Made by a program: the position numbers and the translations under genes. Positions 14,282-23,828 of a DNA stretch of 64,000 nucleotides are shown piece after piece. Origin of the DNA: Clostridium fallax (GTDB lineage: Bacteria > Bacillota > Clostridia > Clostridiales > Clostridiaceae). The DNA lies in contig NZ_FQVM01000007.1 in the NCBI RefSeq assembly GCF_900129365.1, forward strand, positions 54,858 to 118,857, written 5' to 3'. The notes under the pieces are model-generated. The model did not search any database, was not told the origin of the DNA, and worked only from the letters and a program-made list of their open reading frames with translations. Positions within the stretch are counted from its first letter, which is position 1. Every line of letters starts with the position of its first letter.

Positions 14282-16030
14282 CTATTTTATATTAGTCCAA
14301 AGATCAACGCTTCTCTTAACTAAAACATCATGTCTATTAGATAAAGATTCAATATTCCAATCCTGTAATTTAAAAATTTCTTCTGTAATTTTTAAATTAC
14401 TCTTTTTAGATAAATACTGTTCAATCTTCTCTTTAAATGGCTTGTTATTAGCTCTTGTATTCTTAGCTCCAGTAATTATAACAAGATTTCCTAATCTATT
14501 AGCCCAATTTCGTCTTTCCTCTGTAGTAAAATTACTAGTCCAATGTTTATCTTTTGCGTTTCTTGGTAGAACATGCTCTAACATTATTTTATCGTTATAT
14601 TCTATAGCCTCATTTCCTCTAAGTTCCATATCCAATCTTACTAGAATATATTTCGGAATCATCATTCTACCTTTGCTATAGAATTCTATATCATTTAATG
14701 AATTTTCAAAATAAGCTGCTGTTCTATCTAAATCGCCATTAAAGATTTCACTATTTATTATTTCTGCTGAAGTATTTTGATTATCTATAGTGTCTATTAT
14801 TTTATATACCCTTGATAATCTATCTGCAAAGGAGTTCCCATTTACCCAGTCAATAACCACTCTTTTTTCTAATGCTTTTGTGAAGTTAAATATATCATTA
14901 TCATTATTAAACTTTTCTGCAAATCTTATTAAAGCAGACATCCATTCATCAAAAGGTAAGAAATCTTTCATTATAGTTACTAAATTTTTATAATAAACTT
15001 CTTTTTCTTTATCATCTAAAGATATATTACCATCTTCTATATATTTTACATAAAGCTCCTTAACCTTATGTAAGTGTTTTATAAAGTTTTCTCCTCTATA
15101 TTCTTCTTCCATTTTAAATATTTTTTTATTAAATTCTTCGAATATAGTATTGTTAGACTTTCTTTTAAGTTTCATAGTTCTTATAAAGCCTATAATATTT
15201 TCTAAGTTTTCTTTTCCTAAATCTTGTTCATCGGTCTCCCACATATCAGTATATTTATTTCTTATACTTTCATCTATAACCCTTAAGTTTTCACTTTTTA
15301 ATAGATCTGCATTAGTTAAAGGTAATCCTCTTGCATTTATAACATTAAATAATCTAAATGCTGAAGTAAATGAATCTGTAATTATTACAACTAAAACTAC
15401 TTTTTGAAGTAAATATTTTATAAAATCATTTAATTTATCTTGTAATACATCTCCATTTTCATCCGTAAAACTATTTTTAAATACTTCTATAGCATTTATC
15501 ATGTTAACTTTTGCTTCACTAAGTTCATTTTTATCTAATTTTAAAGCTTCTAAAGTGCCTTCTTGACTTAATATATATTTTCTAAAGAATTCAAGTTCTT
15601 TTCCTCTTACTTGAACTCTAATACTTTCCTTTATTCCCATAAGTTCATTAGGTTTTTGATATATTAATGAAGTTAATATACTTTTATATCCTTCATCTTT
15701 AAGCAAGTCTCTTATTGTTGCTATTAACATTATTATTGATGTTAATCTTTGTTGTCCATCTATAACATCATATAATCCCCAACCATCATCTTTAAATTCC
15801 TTAGAACAAAGAACTATACTTCCTATAAAATAAGGTTGGAAATTTTCGAAATTCTCACCATATTCTTCTTTATTCATATTTATTGAATCATCTATATCAT
15901 CAACTAGCTGCTGTAAATTTTCTTTTGTCCATGAGTAAGCTCTTTGATAATCTGGTATTTCAAATAAAAATTTATCACTTAAAAGATCCTTTATATAGTA
16001 CTCTTTAGCTTTTATCTTTTCAGTAAACAA
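14282..16030 (-). CDS. DUF262 + DUF1524 (GmrSD-like) protein, candidate modification-dependent nuclease
   Basis: A 582-residue cytosolic protein started by TTG (16028-16030) 7 nt after AGGAGG. The N-terminal DUF262/GmrS-like domain contains DGQQRLTS (Asp91-Arg95), a ParB-like NTPase signature. The C-terminal DUF1524/GmrD-like domain has an HNH-type nuclease core at about 484-545, with MLEHVLPRN (His486) and then NRLGNLVIITGAKNTRANN. This order matches single-chain GmrSD-type type IV restriction proteins (GmrSD, BrxU and relatives), which use NTP and cut DNA carrying modified cytosine. No methylase or other restriction gene sits nearby. A phage-defence role is inferred from the family; substrate specificity is unknown. 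It is transcribed alone, with its own terminator. Confidence 0.85.
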   Translation of the reverse strand: MFTEKIKAKEYYIKDLLSDKFLFEIPDYQRAYSWTKENLQQLVDDIDDSINMNKEEYGENFENFQPYFIGSIVLCSKEFKDDGWGLYDVIDGQQRLTSIIMLIATIRDLLKDEGYKSILTSLIYQKPNELMGIKESIRVQVRGKELEFFRKYILSQEGTLEALKLDKNELSEAKVNMINAIEVFKNSFTDENGDVLQDKLNDFIKYLLQKVVLVVIITDSFTSAFRLFNVINARGLPLTNADLLKSENLRVIDESIRNKYTDMWETDEQDLGKENLENIIGFIRTMKLKRKSNNTIFEEFNKKIFKMEEEYRGENFIKHLHKVKELYVKYIEDGNISLDDKEKEVYYKNLVTIMKDFLPFDEWMSALIRFAEKFNNDNDIFNFTKALEKRVVIDWVNGNSFADRLSRVYKIIDTIDNQNTSAEIINSEIFNGDLDRTAAYFENSLNDIEFYSKGRMMIPKYILVRLDMELRGNEAIEYNDKIMLEHVLPRNAKDKHWTSNFTTEERRNWANRLGNLVIITGAKNTRANNKPFKEKIEQYLSKKSNLKITEEIFKLQDWNIESLSNRHDVLVKRSVDLWTNIK

Positions 16031-16083
16031 AGCAATTCCTCCTATTTTATAAAAAATATATTTTATTACACACTAAAAAATTA

Positions 16084-16106
16084 TAGGTGGATTTTAAATC
16101 CACCTA
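16084..16106 (-). terminator. Terminator of the MutS-like gene
   Basis: The palindrome TAGGTGGATT..AATCCACCTA spans 16084-16106, 47 nt after the stop codon of the MutS-like gene. The tail on the minus strand is ATAATTTTTTAG. Confidence 0.75.
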
Positions 16107-16152
16107 CATCCTTATAAATTATAACAGTAATACAGAAATTTGTCCAAAGCTA

Positions 16153-17952
16153 TTAAATATCTATTCCTGCCATCCTCATTAAATAAACAGCATTTCTAGT
16201 ATTAGATTTTCCTCTCTTTAATTTGTAATCAAATTTAATTTCATTATTTACATAATACTCTTCAAAATGATAATTTAAAACCTTTTGATTTTTTTCCTCT
16301 AAATCACAAAGCTCTAAGTCATGAGTTGATACAAATCCCATTGCATCTTTTTCACATAATTGATTTATAAGAATTTCTGCCCCTGTATGTCTATCTATAG
16401 AGTTAGTTCCTTTAAAGATTTCATCTAGAAGGAAAAATACTTTTTCTTCCCTTTTAGTTGCCTCTATTAAATTCTTAACTCTTAATATTTCTGCATAAAA
16501 AGAAGATATATTTTCTTCTAGGTTATCACCTATCCTCATACAAGTATAAATGTTAAGTATAGGACAAGAAAACTCCTTTGCACAAGCTGGTGCACCTAAA
16601 TAAGTCAATATCATATTTATTCCTATAGTTCTTAAAAATGTACTCTTTCCAGACATATTAGAACCAGTTATAAGAATTATATTTTTATTTTTTTCCATTA
16701 ATAAATCATTAGTTATCATTTTATCACCAAGAAAGGGGTGCCCTATATTTATAGCAGATAGTTTTAATTCATCATTTATACTTGGATAACTCCAATCCTT
16801 ATTATCAAAATTTAAATTTGCTATACTACTTAAAGCCTCTATCTCTCCTAATACAAAAAACCACTCTTCTATATTCCCACCATTTTCTCTTCTCCATTTT
16901 TCAAATTCTCTTAATAAATGTATATCCCAAAGAAATAAAAAATTCATAATAAGATAAAACATATTACCAGTATCTGATACTTTACCCTCTAATCTATCTA
17001 AAAGCCTTAAAGCCTCAGCTGCTGATTTTTTATTTTTATTAGTTAATCTTCCTTTTAACATATTTAAATCTTCATTTTGAAAATCTTCTTCATTTATCCT
17101 TTTAATAATTCTAAAATATGTTTTAATTTTATATCTTAGATCATACATAACACTTATTGTATTTGATCTATCTTTAACCAAAAATTTTATTATTATTATA
17201 TTTAAAATTATAAATAAAGATGGCATAACTGTACTAATTTTATTTAAAGGATAAAATAAAATTATAGATCCTACTGTTAAAATAGGCATAATTATCGAAA
17301 TTATTAAAGTTGGTATATTTAATATAGAATCATTTCTTTCTTTAGCCCATTTTAAAAATGTATCTATATCTCCTTTTTCTTTATTATAAACCCTACCTAA
17401 AGATTCAATATCCTGTCTAAAGTTAATCTTCTCTCCTAATTCTTTTAGCATTTTTTGATTTGCATATATTTCTTCTTTTTTAGGTAACTTTATTATAGAT
17501 AGTTTCTCCTTCAAACTTTTTCTTCCAAATAAAGTGGTTGTAGTATTTATCCATTGAAATAAAGATCCCTTTCCAAATATATCTAAATCATTTATAAATG
17601 GATGTTCTACATTTAAATATTCTTCACCTTTATCTAAAAACTCTTTCCACTTTCCATTAACTCTAGATAAAGCATCTTCGTTTACATTTATATTGATTTT
17701 TAACATTTTTTTATATTCTACTGTTTTAGAATGGATATATGCAATAAAAGTAAAAGCTATGATAAATGCTATTATTTCCATTAATATAAACTTATAGCTC
17801 TTGTTTTTATACAGGAAGTAAGTAGTTATTATTGCCAAAACTGCTATAACAAGTCTTAAAATGCTAAAAAAATTGCACTTATTATCTATTTCTTTTAATT
17901 CTTTATTTTTATTATCTATTCTTTTTTCATAAAAAGATATATTACTTTTCAT
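16153..17952 (-). CDS. Membrane-anchored MutS-family ATPase
   Basis: The 599-residue protein carries the MutS C-terminal ATPase domain: Walker A GSNMSGKST (430-438), signature region around ENISSFYAEI and Walker B FFLLDEIFKGTN, then STHDLEL. In place of the MutS mismatch-recognition domain I there are hydrophobic pairs at about residues 30-66 and 210-256, predicting four membrane helices, with helical lever-like segments between them. It belongs to the short membrane MutS-like proteins found in Clostridia and Bacteroidetes and is neither MutS (mismatch repair) nor MutS2 (no Smr domain). The ATPase should face the cytosol. The biological role is not established. GGAGGGTGA precedes the ATG, and it appears monocistronic. 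Confidence 0.8.
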   Translation of the reverse strand: MKSNISFYEKRIDNKNKELKEIDNKCNFFSILRLVIAVLAIITTYFLYKNKSYKFILMEIIAFIIAFTFIAYIHSKTVEYKKMLKININVNEDALSRVNGKWKEFLDKGEEYLNVEHPFINDLDIFGKGSLFQWINTTTTLFGRKSLKEKLSIIKLPKKEEIYANQKMLKELGEKINFRQDIESLGRVYNKEKGDIDTFLKWAKERNDSILNIPTLIISIIMPILTVGSIILFYPLNKISTVMPSLFIILNIIIIKFLVKDRSNTISVMYDLRYKIKTYFRIIKRINEEDFQNEDLNMLKGRLTNKNKKSAAEALRLLDRLEGKVSDTGNMFYLIMNFLFLWDIHLLREFEKWRRENGGNIEEWFFVLGEIEALSSIANLNFDNKDWSYPSINDELKLSAINIGHPFLGDKMITNDLLMEKNKNIILITGSNMSGKSTFLRTIGINMILTYLGAPACAKEFSCPILNIYTCMRIGDNLEENISSFYAEILRVKNLIEATKREEKVFFLLDEIFKGTNSIDRHTGAEILINQLCEKDAMGFVSTHDLELCDLEEKNQKVLNYHFEEYYVNNEIKFDYKLKRGKSNTRNAVYLMRMAGIDI

Positions 17953-18028
17953 AAATTCACCCTCCTTCTATATGTATAAGCTTTTAATAAATTTAAGATA
18001 TTTACTTTTATAATTATATCATTAAAAT

Positions 18029-18071
18029 AAAAGCTAACTATAGCTTTTTTATAAAGTTATAGTTAGCTTTT
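18029..18071 (-). terminator. Terminator of the zinc-binding lipoprotein gene
   Basis: A 14-bp inverted repeat, AAAAGCTAACTATA (18029-18042) with its complement at 18058-18071, lies about 20 nt after the gene's stop. Confidence 0.75.
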
Positions 18072-18090
18072 CATCTATCTTAAATAAAAT

Positions 18091-18975
18091 TTAATTATTT
18101 AATGCATTATATATTTTATCTAAGTTTTCCTTTGCTGCTTGTAAATAAGTTTTATTATCTTCTTGACTTTCCATTGTATAAATCTTTTCTACTTTCGCCC
18201 CTACTTCTTTAGCTAAAGTTTCTGATACCTTAGGGCTAGCTAAACTTTCCATAAATATAGTTTTTATATTATTTTGCTTACAGTAATCTACTAAATCCTT
18301 AAGTTTTTGTGGTGTAACTTCTCCTTCTCCAAAAACATCTTCAACACTCTTTTGATTTAATCCAAAATCCCTACATAAATATCCAAAAGCTTCATGTCCA
18401 GTTATAAAATCTTTATTAGTTAACTTACTAAATCTATCTTTATTTTCGTCATATAGCCCTTGTAATTTTTTTATGTAGTCTTGATAATTTTTTTCATAAT
18501 AATCTTTATTCTTTTCATCTACTTGAATTAATGCATCCTTTATATTACCACATTGTATTTGTGCTTCTTTTAAACTTAACCATATATGAGGATCTAATTT
18601 ACCATCAGTCTCTATTTTATTTACCCCTTTACTTGAATCTACTATTTCTTTTACTTTACCATCAGAAGCATTTATTACTTTGCTTACCCAGTCTTCTAAT
18701 CCTAATCCATTATAAATAAATATATCGGATTTTAAAAGTTCTTCTAAGTCTTTAGTTTTAGGTTCAAAATCATGTGGTTCACTACCATCTGGTACTAAAC
18801 TTTTTACCTCTACTTTATCTCCTCCAATATTCTCCGTAAATTCTTTTAAAGGATAAAAACTTACAACAACATTTAATTTTCCATCTTTCTTTTCATTGTT
18901 TGTTTTATTATTTGTACAGCCCACCAATGATAGTCCTATTATTAATGTACAAATTAATGATATTAACTTTTTCAT
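18091..18975 (-). CDS. znuA: Zinc ABC transporter substrate-binding lipoprotein (ZnuA/AdcA family)
   Basis: The start was set at MKKLISL because GGAGGGG lies just upstream; the earlier in-frame codon lies in the operator. The 294-residue protein has a lipoprotein signal with lipobox LVGC (Cys20). The cluster A-1 fold carries the metal-ligand histidines in SEPHDFEP, DPHIWLSL and TGHEAFGY, plus an acidic residue in IFMESLASP. It should capture Zn(II), or possibly Mn(II), outside the membrane. The long His-rich loop of E. coli ZnuA is absent. The permease and ATPase genes are not adjacent, so the protein must work with a transporter encoded elsewhere. A palindrome overlapping the 5' leader suggests metal-dependent repression. 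Confidence 0.88.
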   Translation of the reverse strand: MKKLISLICTLIIGLSLVGCTNNKTNNEKKDGKLNVVVSFYPLKEFTENIGGDKVEVKSLVPDGSEPHDFEPKTKDLEELLKSDIFIYNGLGLEDWVSKVINASDGKVKEIVDSSKGVNKIETDGKLDPHIWLSLKEAQIQCGNIKDALIQVDEKNKDYYEKNYQDYIKKLQGLYDENKDRFSKLTNKDFITGHEAFGYLCRDFGLNQKSVEDVFGEGEVTPQKLKDLVDYCKQNNIKTIFMESLASPKVSETLAKEVGAKVEKIYTMESQEDNKTYLQAAKENLDKIYNALNN

Positions 18976-18991
18976 ATTCCCCTCCTGTACT

Positions 18992-19006
18992 TGCAAATGA
19001 TTTGCA
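18992..19006 (-). promoter_or_regulatory. Putative metalloregulator operator of znuA
   Basis: The perfect 7-1-7 palindrome TGCAAATGATTTGCA is centred at 18999, just downstream of the predicted transcription start and before the Shine-Dalgarno site. It is shorter than a full Fur/Zur box but has the right kind of symmetry; Zur is the natural candidate from gene function. Confidence 0.65.
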
Positions 19007-19017
19007 TTATATTTTGG

Positions 19018-19046
19018 AGTATACTATTTTAACTTTCTATTGTCAA
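19018..19046 (-). promoter_or_regulatory. znuA promoter
   Basis: TTGACA (19041-19046), a 17-bp spacer and TATACT (19018-19023) on the minus strand. The start of transcription should be near 19011, so the palindrome lies at about +5 to +20. Confidence 0.75.
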
Positions 19047-19054
19047 CTATTTTA

Positions 19055-20686
19055 TTATTTACAAATATTTATTAATACGTTTAAGGTATTATCATATTTA
19101 CTTAAAGTATCCTCATTTTTATTTTTTTCCCAATCTAATTTTTTTATAAAATTTTCTTCTTTTTCTTCTATATATATATTAGGAAATGTATGAGTCTCTT
19201 CATTTATTGTATTATCTGGTGCAATTCCTAATTCTAGAGGAAATCTTATAACTAAGCCAGAATTAGGTAATGACACTAGCGCTGGATCCATACCTATCCC
19301 ATCTCCACCAGTAGTTGTTCCTACAAGAGTTGCAAAATTATTACTTTTACAAAATACAGAAAAATTTTCTGCTGAAGAATATACTTCTTCATTTACTAAT
19401 AAATATATTTTTCCTTTAAAGTTAATATTATTTTTTTCTGGATTTATTTCTATTTTAAAATCATTATAATTATAAAAATCATCCTCTAAATTATTAAAAA
19501 TTTCTTTTAAATTCTTATCTATATATTTATAATTTTTATTTTTTAGCCATTGAGCCTTAATTCCTAGTCTATCCTCTATAAAAGGTTTTATATAATCTCC
19601 ATTTTTATATATACATTTATATTCAAATTTTATTGGTTCTAAAATAAGAGGTTTTACTATATTTTCTATCCAATAACTATCTGATCCTCCACCATTTCCT
19701 CTTATATCAATGATAAGATTCTTATAATTTTTTACTTCTTCCAAAAAACTTCTTATTATCTTATTATCTTTCTCGACTCTACTATAATCAAAGGATTGTA
19801 TCGCCATATAAGCAATATCACTGTTTATTTTTTCTGTATAAACATTTTCCTTAAAATTAGTTCCACTTAATTGATACTTATTTTCTTTATAAAATCCACT
19901 TTCTATATTTAATTCTTTTACCTTATTTATAGATTTAATCTTTAATTTAAGGGTAAATTTATCGCTTTCTTTAAATGTTAAATAATCTATATAATTTTTC
20001 TTTCTTATATAGTCATATTTTAATATAGATTTATCTATTAATCCCTTTACATAATTATCAATTTTTATTCCATTTACCTCTAAAAGTTCATCTCCCTTAT
20101 TTACACCGAATACATTACAAGGTATATCTCCTAAATCATATGCTAGATACTTTCCTTCAACATAATAAAAAGAAACTGGAATAGTTTCATAAGAATTATC
20201 ACTTTTACTTTTTAAAAGCTGTTGCCACTGTTCATTTTTTTTAACTACAGATTGATTATTTAATATATTTTTCCAAACTTTAAAAGAACTATTATTATAG
20301 TTATTAGTTAAATGCTTTATATAATCAGGAGAAATAATATTTGTGTGTATGTTTTGAAGTGTATTTAAAATTTTATTTAATACATCATAAAATTCTGTGT
20401 TGCTATTAGTATTTTTAATAGCTTTTTTAAATAAATCTATATTTTCTTTCCATATAAAAGATGTCTTCTTTTCAGCAGAATTAAAATAAGGATAATTTTC
20501 TAAAAATATATTAGTTAAATAATTAAAGTCTTCTAATTTTTCTTCTTCTGTTAAGTTTTTTAAAACTATGTCCTCTTTATAATTTTTATCTTCACTATAA
20601 GAAAAAACCTCTTTGGTTTGTATTCCCATTGAAATAATAATTGAAAAAAATATCATAAACATAACTTTTCCAAAATTACTTTTCAT
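19055..20686 (-). CDS. S41-family peptidase, exported
   Basis: The start was moved to MKSNFGKVMF, 11 codons inside the longest frame, because GGAGCAGG precedes it and a signal peptide follows (FMIFFSIIISMG). The mature part of the 543-residue protein has a helical N-terminal region, a PDZ-like segment (VFGVNKGDELLEVNGIKI) and the S41 core: AIQSFDYS, LIIDIRGNGGGSDSYW, then YLLVNEEVYSSAENF containing the likely serine nucleophile and GTTTGGDGIGMDP. This is the tricorn/CtpA-like fold of serine proteases acting outside the membrane. No lipobox is seen. Its direct upstream neighbour is 415 bp away, so it is a single-gene unit. Substrate unknown. Confidence 0.8.
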   Translation of the reverse strand: MKSNFGKVMFMIFFSIIISMGIQTKEVFSYSEDKNYKEDIVLKNLTEEEKLEDFNYLTNIFLENYPYFNSAEKKTSFIWKENIDLFKKAIKNTNSNTEFYDVLNKILNTLQNIHTNIISPDYIKHLTNNYNNSSFKVWKNILNNQSVVKKNEQWQQLLKSKSDNSYETIPVSFYYVEGKYLAYDLGDIPCNVFGVNKGDELLEVNGIKIDNYVKGLIDKSILKYDYIRKKNYIDYLTFKESDKFTLKLKIKSINKVKELNIESGFYKENKYQLSGTNFKENVYTEKINSDIAYMAIQSFDYSRVEKDNKIIRSFLEEVKNYKNLIIDIRGNGGGSDSYWIENIVKPLILEPIKFEYKCIYKNGDYIKPFIEDRLGIKAQWLKNKNYKYIDKNLKEIFNNLEDDFYNYNDFKIEINPEKNNINFKGKIYLLVNEEVYSSAENFSVFCKSNNFATLVGTTTGGDGIGMDPALVSLPNSGLVIRFPLELGIAPDNTINEETHTFPNIYIEEKEENFIKKLDWEKNKNEDTLSKYDNTLNVLINICK

Positions 20687-21101
20687 AAATCCTGCTCCCA
20701 ATTTTACTTTTATTTCCATTTATTTTATTATACTTTTTTTATTTATATAAATCATTATAAAAATTTATATATTTTAAAATTATTTATCTAATATTCTTTT
20801 GTATAAAGACCTATCTATATAACTTAATTTTTAACTTATATTTTTAATTTTAAACATTAGTAGCAAAAATTTTATCTTTACTATTCCTTTCATAGTAAAG
20901 ATAAAAATAGCAAGGTTTATATAAACCTTGCTATTAGAATAATAATATAATTTTACATATCATTAAAAACTAAACTAAAAAACTTTTACTTTATCTTAAA
21001 ATATACCTTTGTTATATTCAAAGATACTCATACTTATTTTTTAAATCAAACTGTTTAAAATAAAAATTTAATTTTTTCTTTAAGTTATTCTCTTATTTAT
21101 T
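20687..21101. other. Gene-free AT-rich stretch with two adjacent hairpins
   Basis: No credible coding frame is seen in these 415 bp. Two perfect inverted repeats stand nearly side by side: arms 20870-20884/20892-20906 (15 bp) and 20908-20919/20922-20933 (12 bp, loop TA). They probably terminate the yhaO-yhaN transcript, about 170 bp after its stop, although a tandem pair this far downstream is unusual. Confidence 0.5.
20870..20933 (-). terminator. Tandem hairpins downstream of yhaN
   Basis: The first stem is TTTTATCTTTACTAT with its complement; the second is TAGCAAGGTTTA with its complement. They are separated by one base. The minus-strand exit is ATTTTTGCTA. A double terminator is the simplest reading. 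Confidence 0.5.
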
Positions 21102-23828
21102 TTAAATATTAATTACATTAACATTATATTTATCTTTTAAGTAGTTTACTTCTCTACTATGGCAAGTAAAAATCAATATCTGCTTACTTTTAGAAATATT
21201 AACCATTTCATCTAACACATTTTTTATTCTTATATCATCATATTGAACAAAAGCATCATCTAATATAATAGGAACTATTTCATCTTTAAAAATTAAATTT
21301 ATTAAAGCTAATCTTAAAGATAAATAAGCCTGATCCCATGCACCATTACTTAAATAACTGCAACTAAAAATATTTTCATTTTCCCTTAAATTTATATCAT
21401 AACTTTCACTAATCTTTATTTCACTATATTTATTTCCAGTAAATTTTTTAAATATATTCTCTGTCTCTTTATTTAATAGAGGACCAAAACTTTTTTGCAT
21501 TTCTTTGAAAGATTCCTTTAAATATTTTTCTGAAATCTCTAAAGCCTTTAAATTTTTCTCTTTATTTTCTATTCTCTCCTTAATATTTTGAATATCCTCT
21601 TCTACCTTTACTAAAGGTCTTTTACCTATAAAAACATTTTCTATAGAATTCTCCACATCTTTTATATTTTTTTCCACTTCTATAAGTTCTATAGATTTTT
21701 CTTTAATTTCATCTTCAATTTCTTCATCTGCTTTATAAGAAAGATCTAAATCTTCTTTTATAACATCTTCTAATTGATTTTTTATTGATTCTAAATCTCT
21801 ATCCTTAAGTAGTGTTTTATATGTTTTTTCTATACCTATTAAACTTCTTTCTATCTCTTCTTTTTTTTGAAGTTTTCTATAAAAAGAATTTATTTTGTCA
21901 TCTAATTTATCTAAGGGTAATTCTTCTAAATCTATTTCAGATAATTTTTCTTTTAAATTTAATTCTTTTAAATCTATTTCTTCATATAAAATATCTAAAG
22001 TTTTATTTAATGATTTTAATATTATATTCTCTTCATTTATTTTATTTTTCAGCCCTCTATATACCTTATATTTTTCTTTGAAATCCTCTAAAGAAATGCT
22101 ATCAGTTAACATTAATAACCTTTCAATGGCTCTTTTATTATCCATATATTCTTCTAAAGATTTCTCCTCTTCATAGGATATAAGTTCATTCCTTTTTTCA
22201 TTAATTTTAAAGCTTAAGTTTTCTAAAGCAATTTTTGAAGAATCATAATTCTTTATTAGAATAATTAAATCGTTATAATCTTTTAAATTATATTTTTTTA
22301 TATAAATACTTAAATTTTCTTCTATTTTATTTATATTATTTTTTAAGTTTTTAATCTTCTCTTCTTTTTTCTTTTCCTCACTATCTTTGTCTAATAATAC
22401 CTTATTAGTTATAATTTTTTTTATAATAAATGCTATGGGAATAATAAGAACTAATGTTAATAACTTATTTTTAAAAAATATAAAGGTAAGTATACTTAAA
22501 GCTACTGATATTGATAAATAAAAATATAAATATTTTAGTTTTTTTTCTAAATCTAAATGTGACACTTTAATGTTTTTGTTATTTTCAACCCTATATTTTA
22601 ATTCTTTAAGATTATCCTCATAACCATTTAATAAATCTTGAATTTCTTTTATATCTTCTTTTAACTGAGTAGCTTGTCCTACTACTTTACTGTTTTTTTG
22701 TAAATCATTTTCTAGGGAATTAATATCCTCTTTACAAAACTTTATTTTTTCTAATTTTTCTTCTAATACTCTATTTTCTATATGAACTTTTATTATTTTT
22801 TCTTCTATATCTTCTTCTAATGAAGCAAAATTTTTAAATTTTTTTATTTCTTTATTTTTTAAATCTATAGATTCAATTATTTTTAGTTCTTCATTTTTTT
22901 TTAATCTAAAATTATCTTTTAAATTAATAAGTAAATTATTCTCTTCTTTTAAAGATGATAAAAACTTATAATCTATTAATGATTCCTTCAACATAAAATT
23001 TACTTCATCTCTTTCTTTTTTAAGTTCTTCATCCTTTTTTAAATATTCTGTAATTTCATCATATTCTTCTTTTAATTTTACCTTTTTAAAATACTTTTTT
23101 AATAATTCTAGTCTTTTTATCTCCTTTATTAAAAAATCTTTATGTTCCTTTAAATCTATAAGTTTTAATTCATTATTTAAATTTTCTTCAGCTAACTTTC
23201 TTGATATATTTTTCTCTTCTATTAGATTCTCATAGTTTATTTTAAGCTTATCTAATTTACCAGTTTTTCTTGGAGTAGTTAAATTTCTTTTCATACTTTC
23301 GATAAAATTAACTGCTTTTTCATAGGATAAGTTTTCCTCTCCACTTTCAAAAACATTTGTTATTTTATTCATTATTTCATCTTCTTTTTCTTTTGATACT
23401 ACAGAAGATAATTGTCCTATAAATAAAGTATTATTAAATCCAGATATACTTAATCCAAGTATATCTTTTCCTATATTATCATGAGCTAAACTTTTTATAT
23501 TTTCTCCTGTAATACTATCAAAGACTAATGTCTTATCTTCTTTTTTTGTGCTACCAAAAATTCTCTTTATTATAAAATCTCTATTATTATGATTTACAAG
23601 TATTTCTCCTTCGGCCTTACTATCAATTACATATCTTATTCTATTATTACTTCTTATATCTTTATTTCTTTTATTAGATAATCCATAAAAAGATGCCTTT
23701 ATAAAATTCTGAATAGTAGTTTTTCCTTTTTCATTTTCACCATATATTAAGTTTAATCCTTTATCTAAAGATATATTTACATTTTGTAATTTACCAAAAT
23801 TTTTAATTTTTATAGTTTTAATTATCAT
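21102..23828 (-). CDS. yhaN: SbcC/Rad50-like ATPase YhaN
   Basis: The 908-residue SMC-like protein has Walker A GENEKGKTT (30-38) at the N terminus, a very long charged coiled coil and a C-terminal ABC half with signature-like SNGAWDQAYLSLRLA, Walker B PIILDDAFVQYDD and FTCHSRE. A hydrophobic hairpin in the middle (YFYLSISVALSILTFIFF and LVLIIPIAFIIKK) is characteristic of the YhaN subfamily rather than SbcC, which has a zinc hook there. The two halves fold together to drive the partner nuclease in DNA end processing. It overlaps the 3' end of yhaO by 11 nt, so the two are translationally coupled. The SOS-like box upstream of yhaO should control both. Confidence 0.87.
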   Translation of the reverse strand: MIIKTIKIKNFGKLQNVNISLDKGLNLIYGENEKGKTTIQNFIKASFYGLSNKRNKDIRSNNRIRYVIDSKAEGEILVNHNNRDFIIKRIFGSTKKEDKTLVFDSITGENIKSLAHDNIGKDILGLSISGFNNTLFIGQLSSVVSKEKEDEIMNKITNVFESGEENLSYEKAVNFIESMKRNLTTPRKTGKLDKLKINYENLIEEKNISRKLAEENLNNELKLIDLKEHKDFLIKEIKRLELLKKYFKKVKLKEEYDEITEYLKKDEELKKERDEVNFMLKESLIDYKFLSSLKEENNLLINLKDNFRLKKNEELKIIESIDLKNKEIKKFKNFASLEEDIEEKIIKVHIENRVLEEKLEKIKFCKEDINSLENDLQKNSKVVGQATQLKEDIKEIQDLLNGYEDNLKELKYRVENNKNIKVSHLDLEKKLKYLYFYLSISVALSILTFIFFKNKLLTLVLIIPIAFIIKKIITNKVLLDKDSEEKKKEEKIKNLKNNINKIEENLSIYIKKYNLKDYNDLIILIKNYDSSKIALENLSFKINEKRNELISYEEEKSLEEYMDNKRAIERLLMLTDSISLEDFKEKYKVYRGLKNKINEENIILKSLNKTLDILYEEIDLKELNLKEKLSEIDLEELPLDKLDDKINSFYRKLQKKEEIERSLIGIEKTYKTLLKDRDLESIKNQLEDVIKEDLDLSYKADEEIEDEIKEKSIELIEVEKNIKDVENSIENVFIGKRPLVKVEEDIQNIKERIENKEKNLKALEISEKYLKESFKEMQKSFGPLLNKETENIFKKFTGNKYSEIKISESYDINLRENENIFSCSYLSNGAWDQAYLSLRLALINLIFKDEIVPIILDDAFVQYDDIRIKNVLDEMVNISKSKQILIFTCHSREVNYLKDKYNVNVINI

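Noticed and set aside
13215..17952. Genomic island or prophage spanning the M28-like, DUF262 and MutS-like genes
   Set aside because: No integrase, transposase, attachment repeats or clear composition shift is visible, so only a single-gene acquisition of the DUF262 protein is left as an idea.
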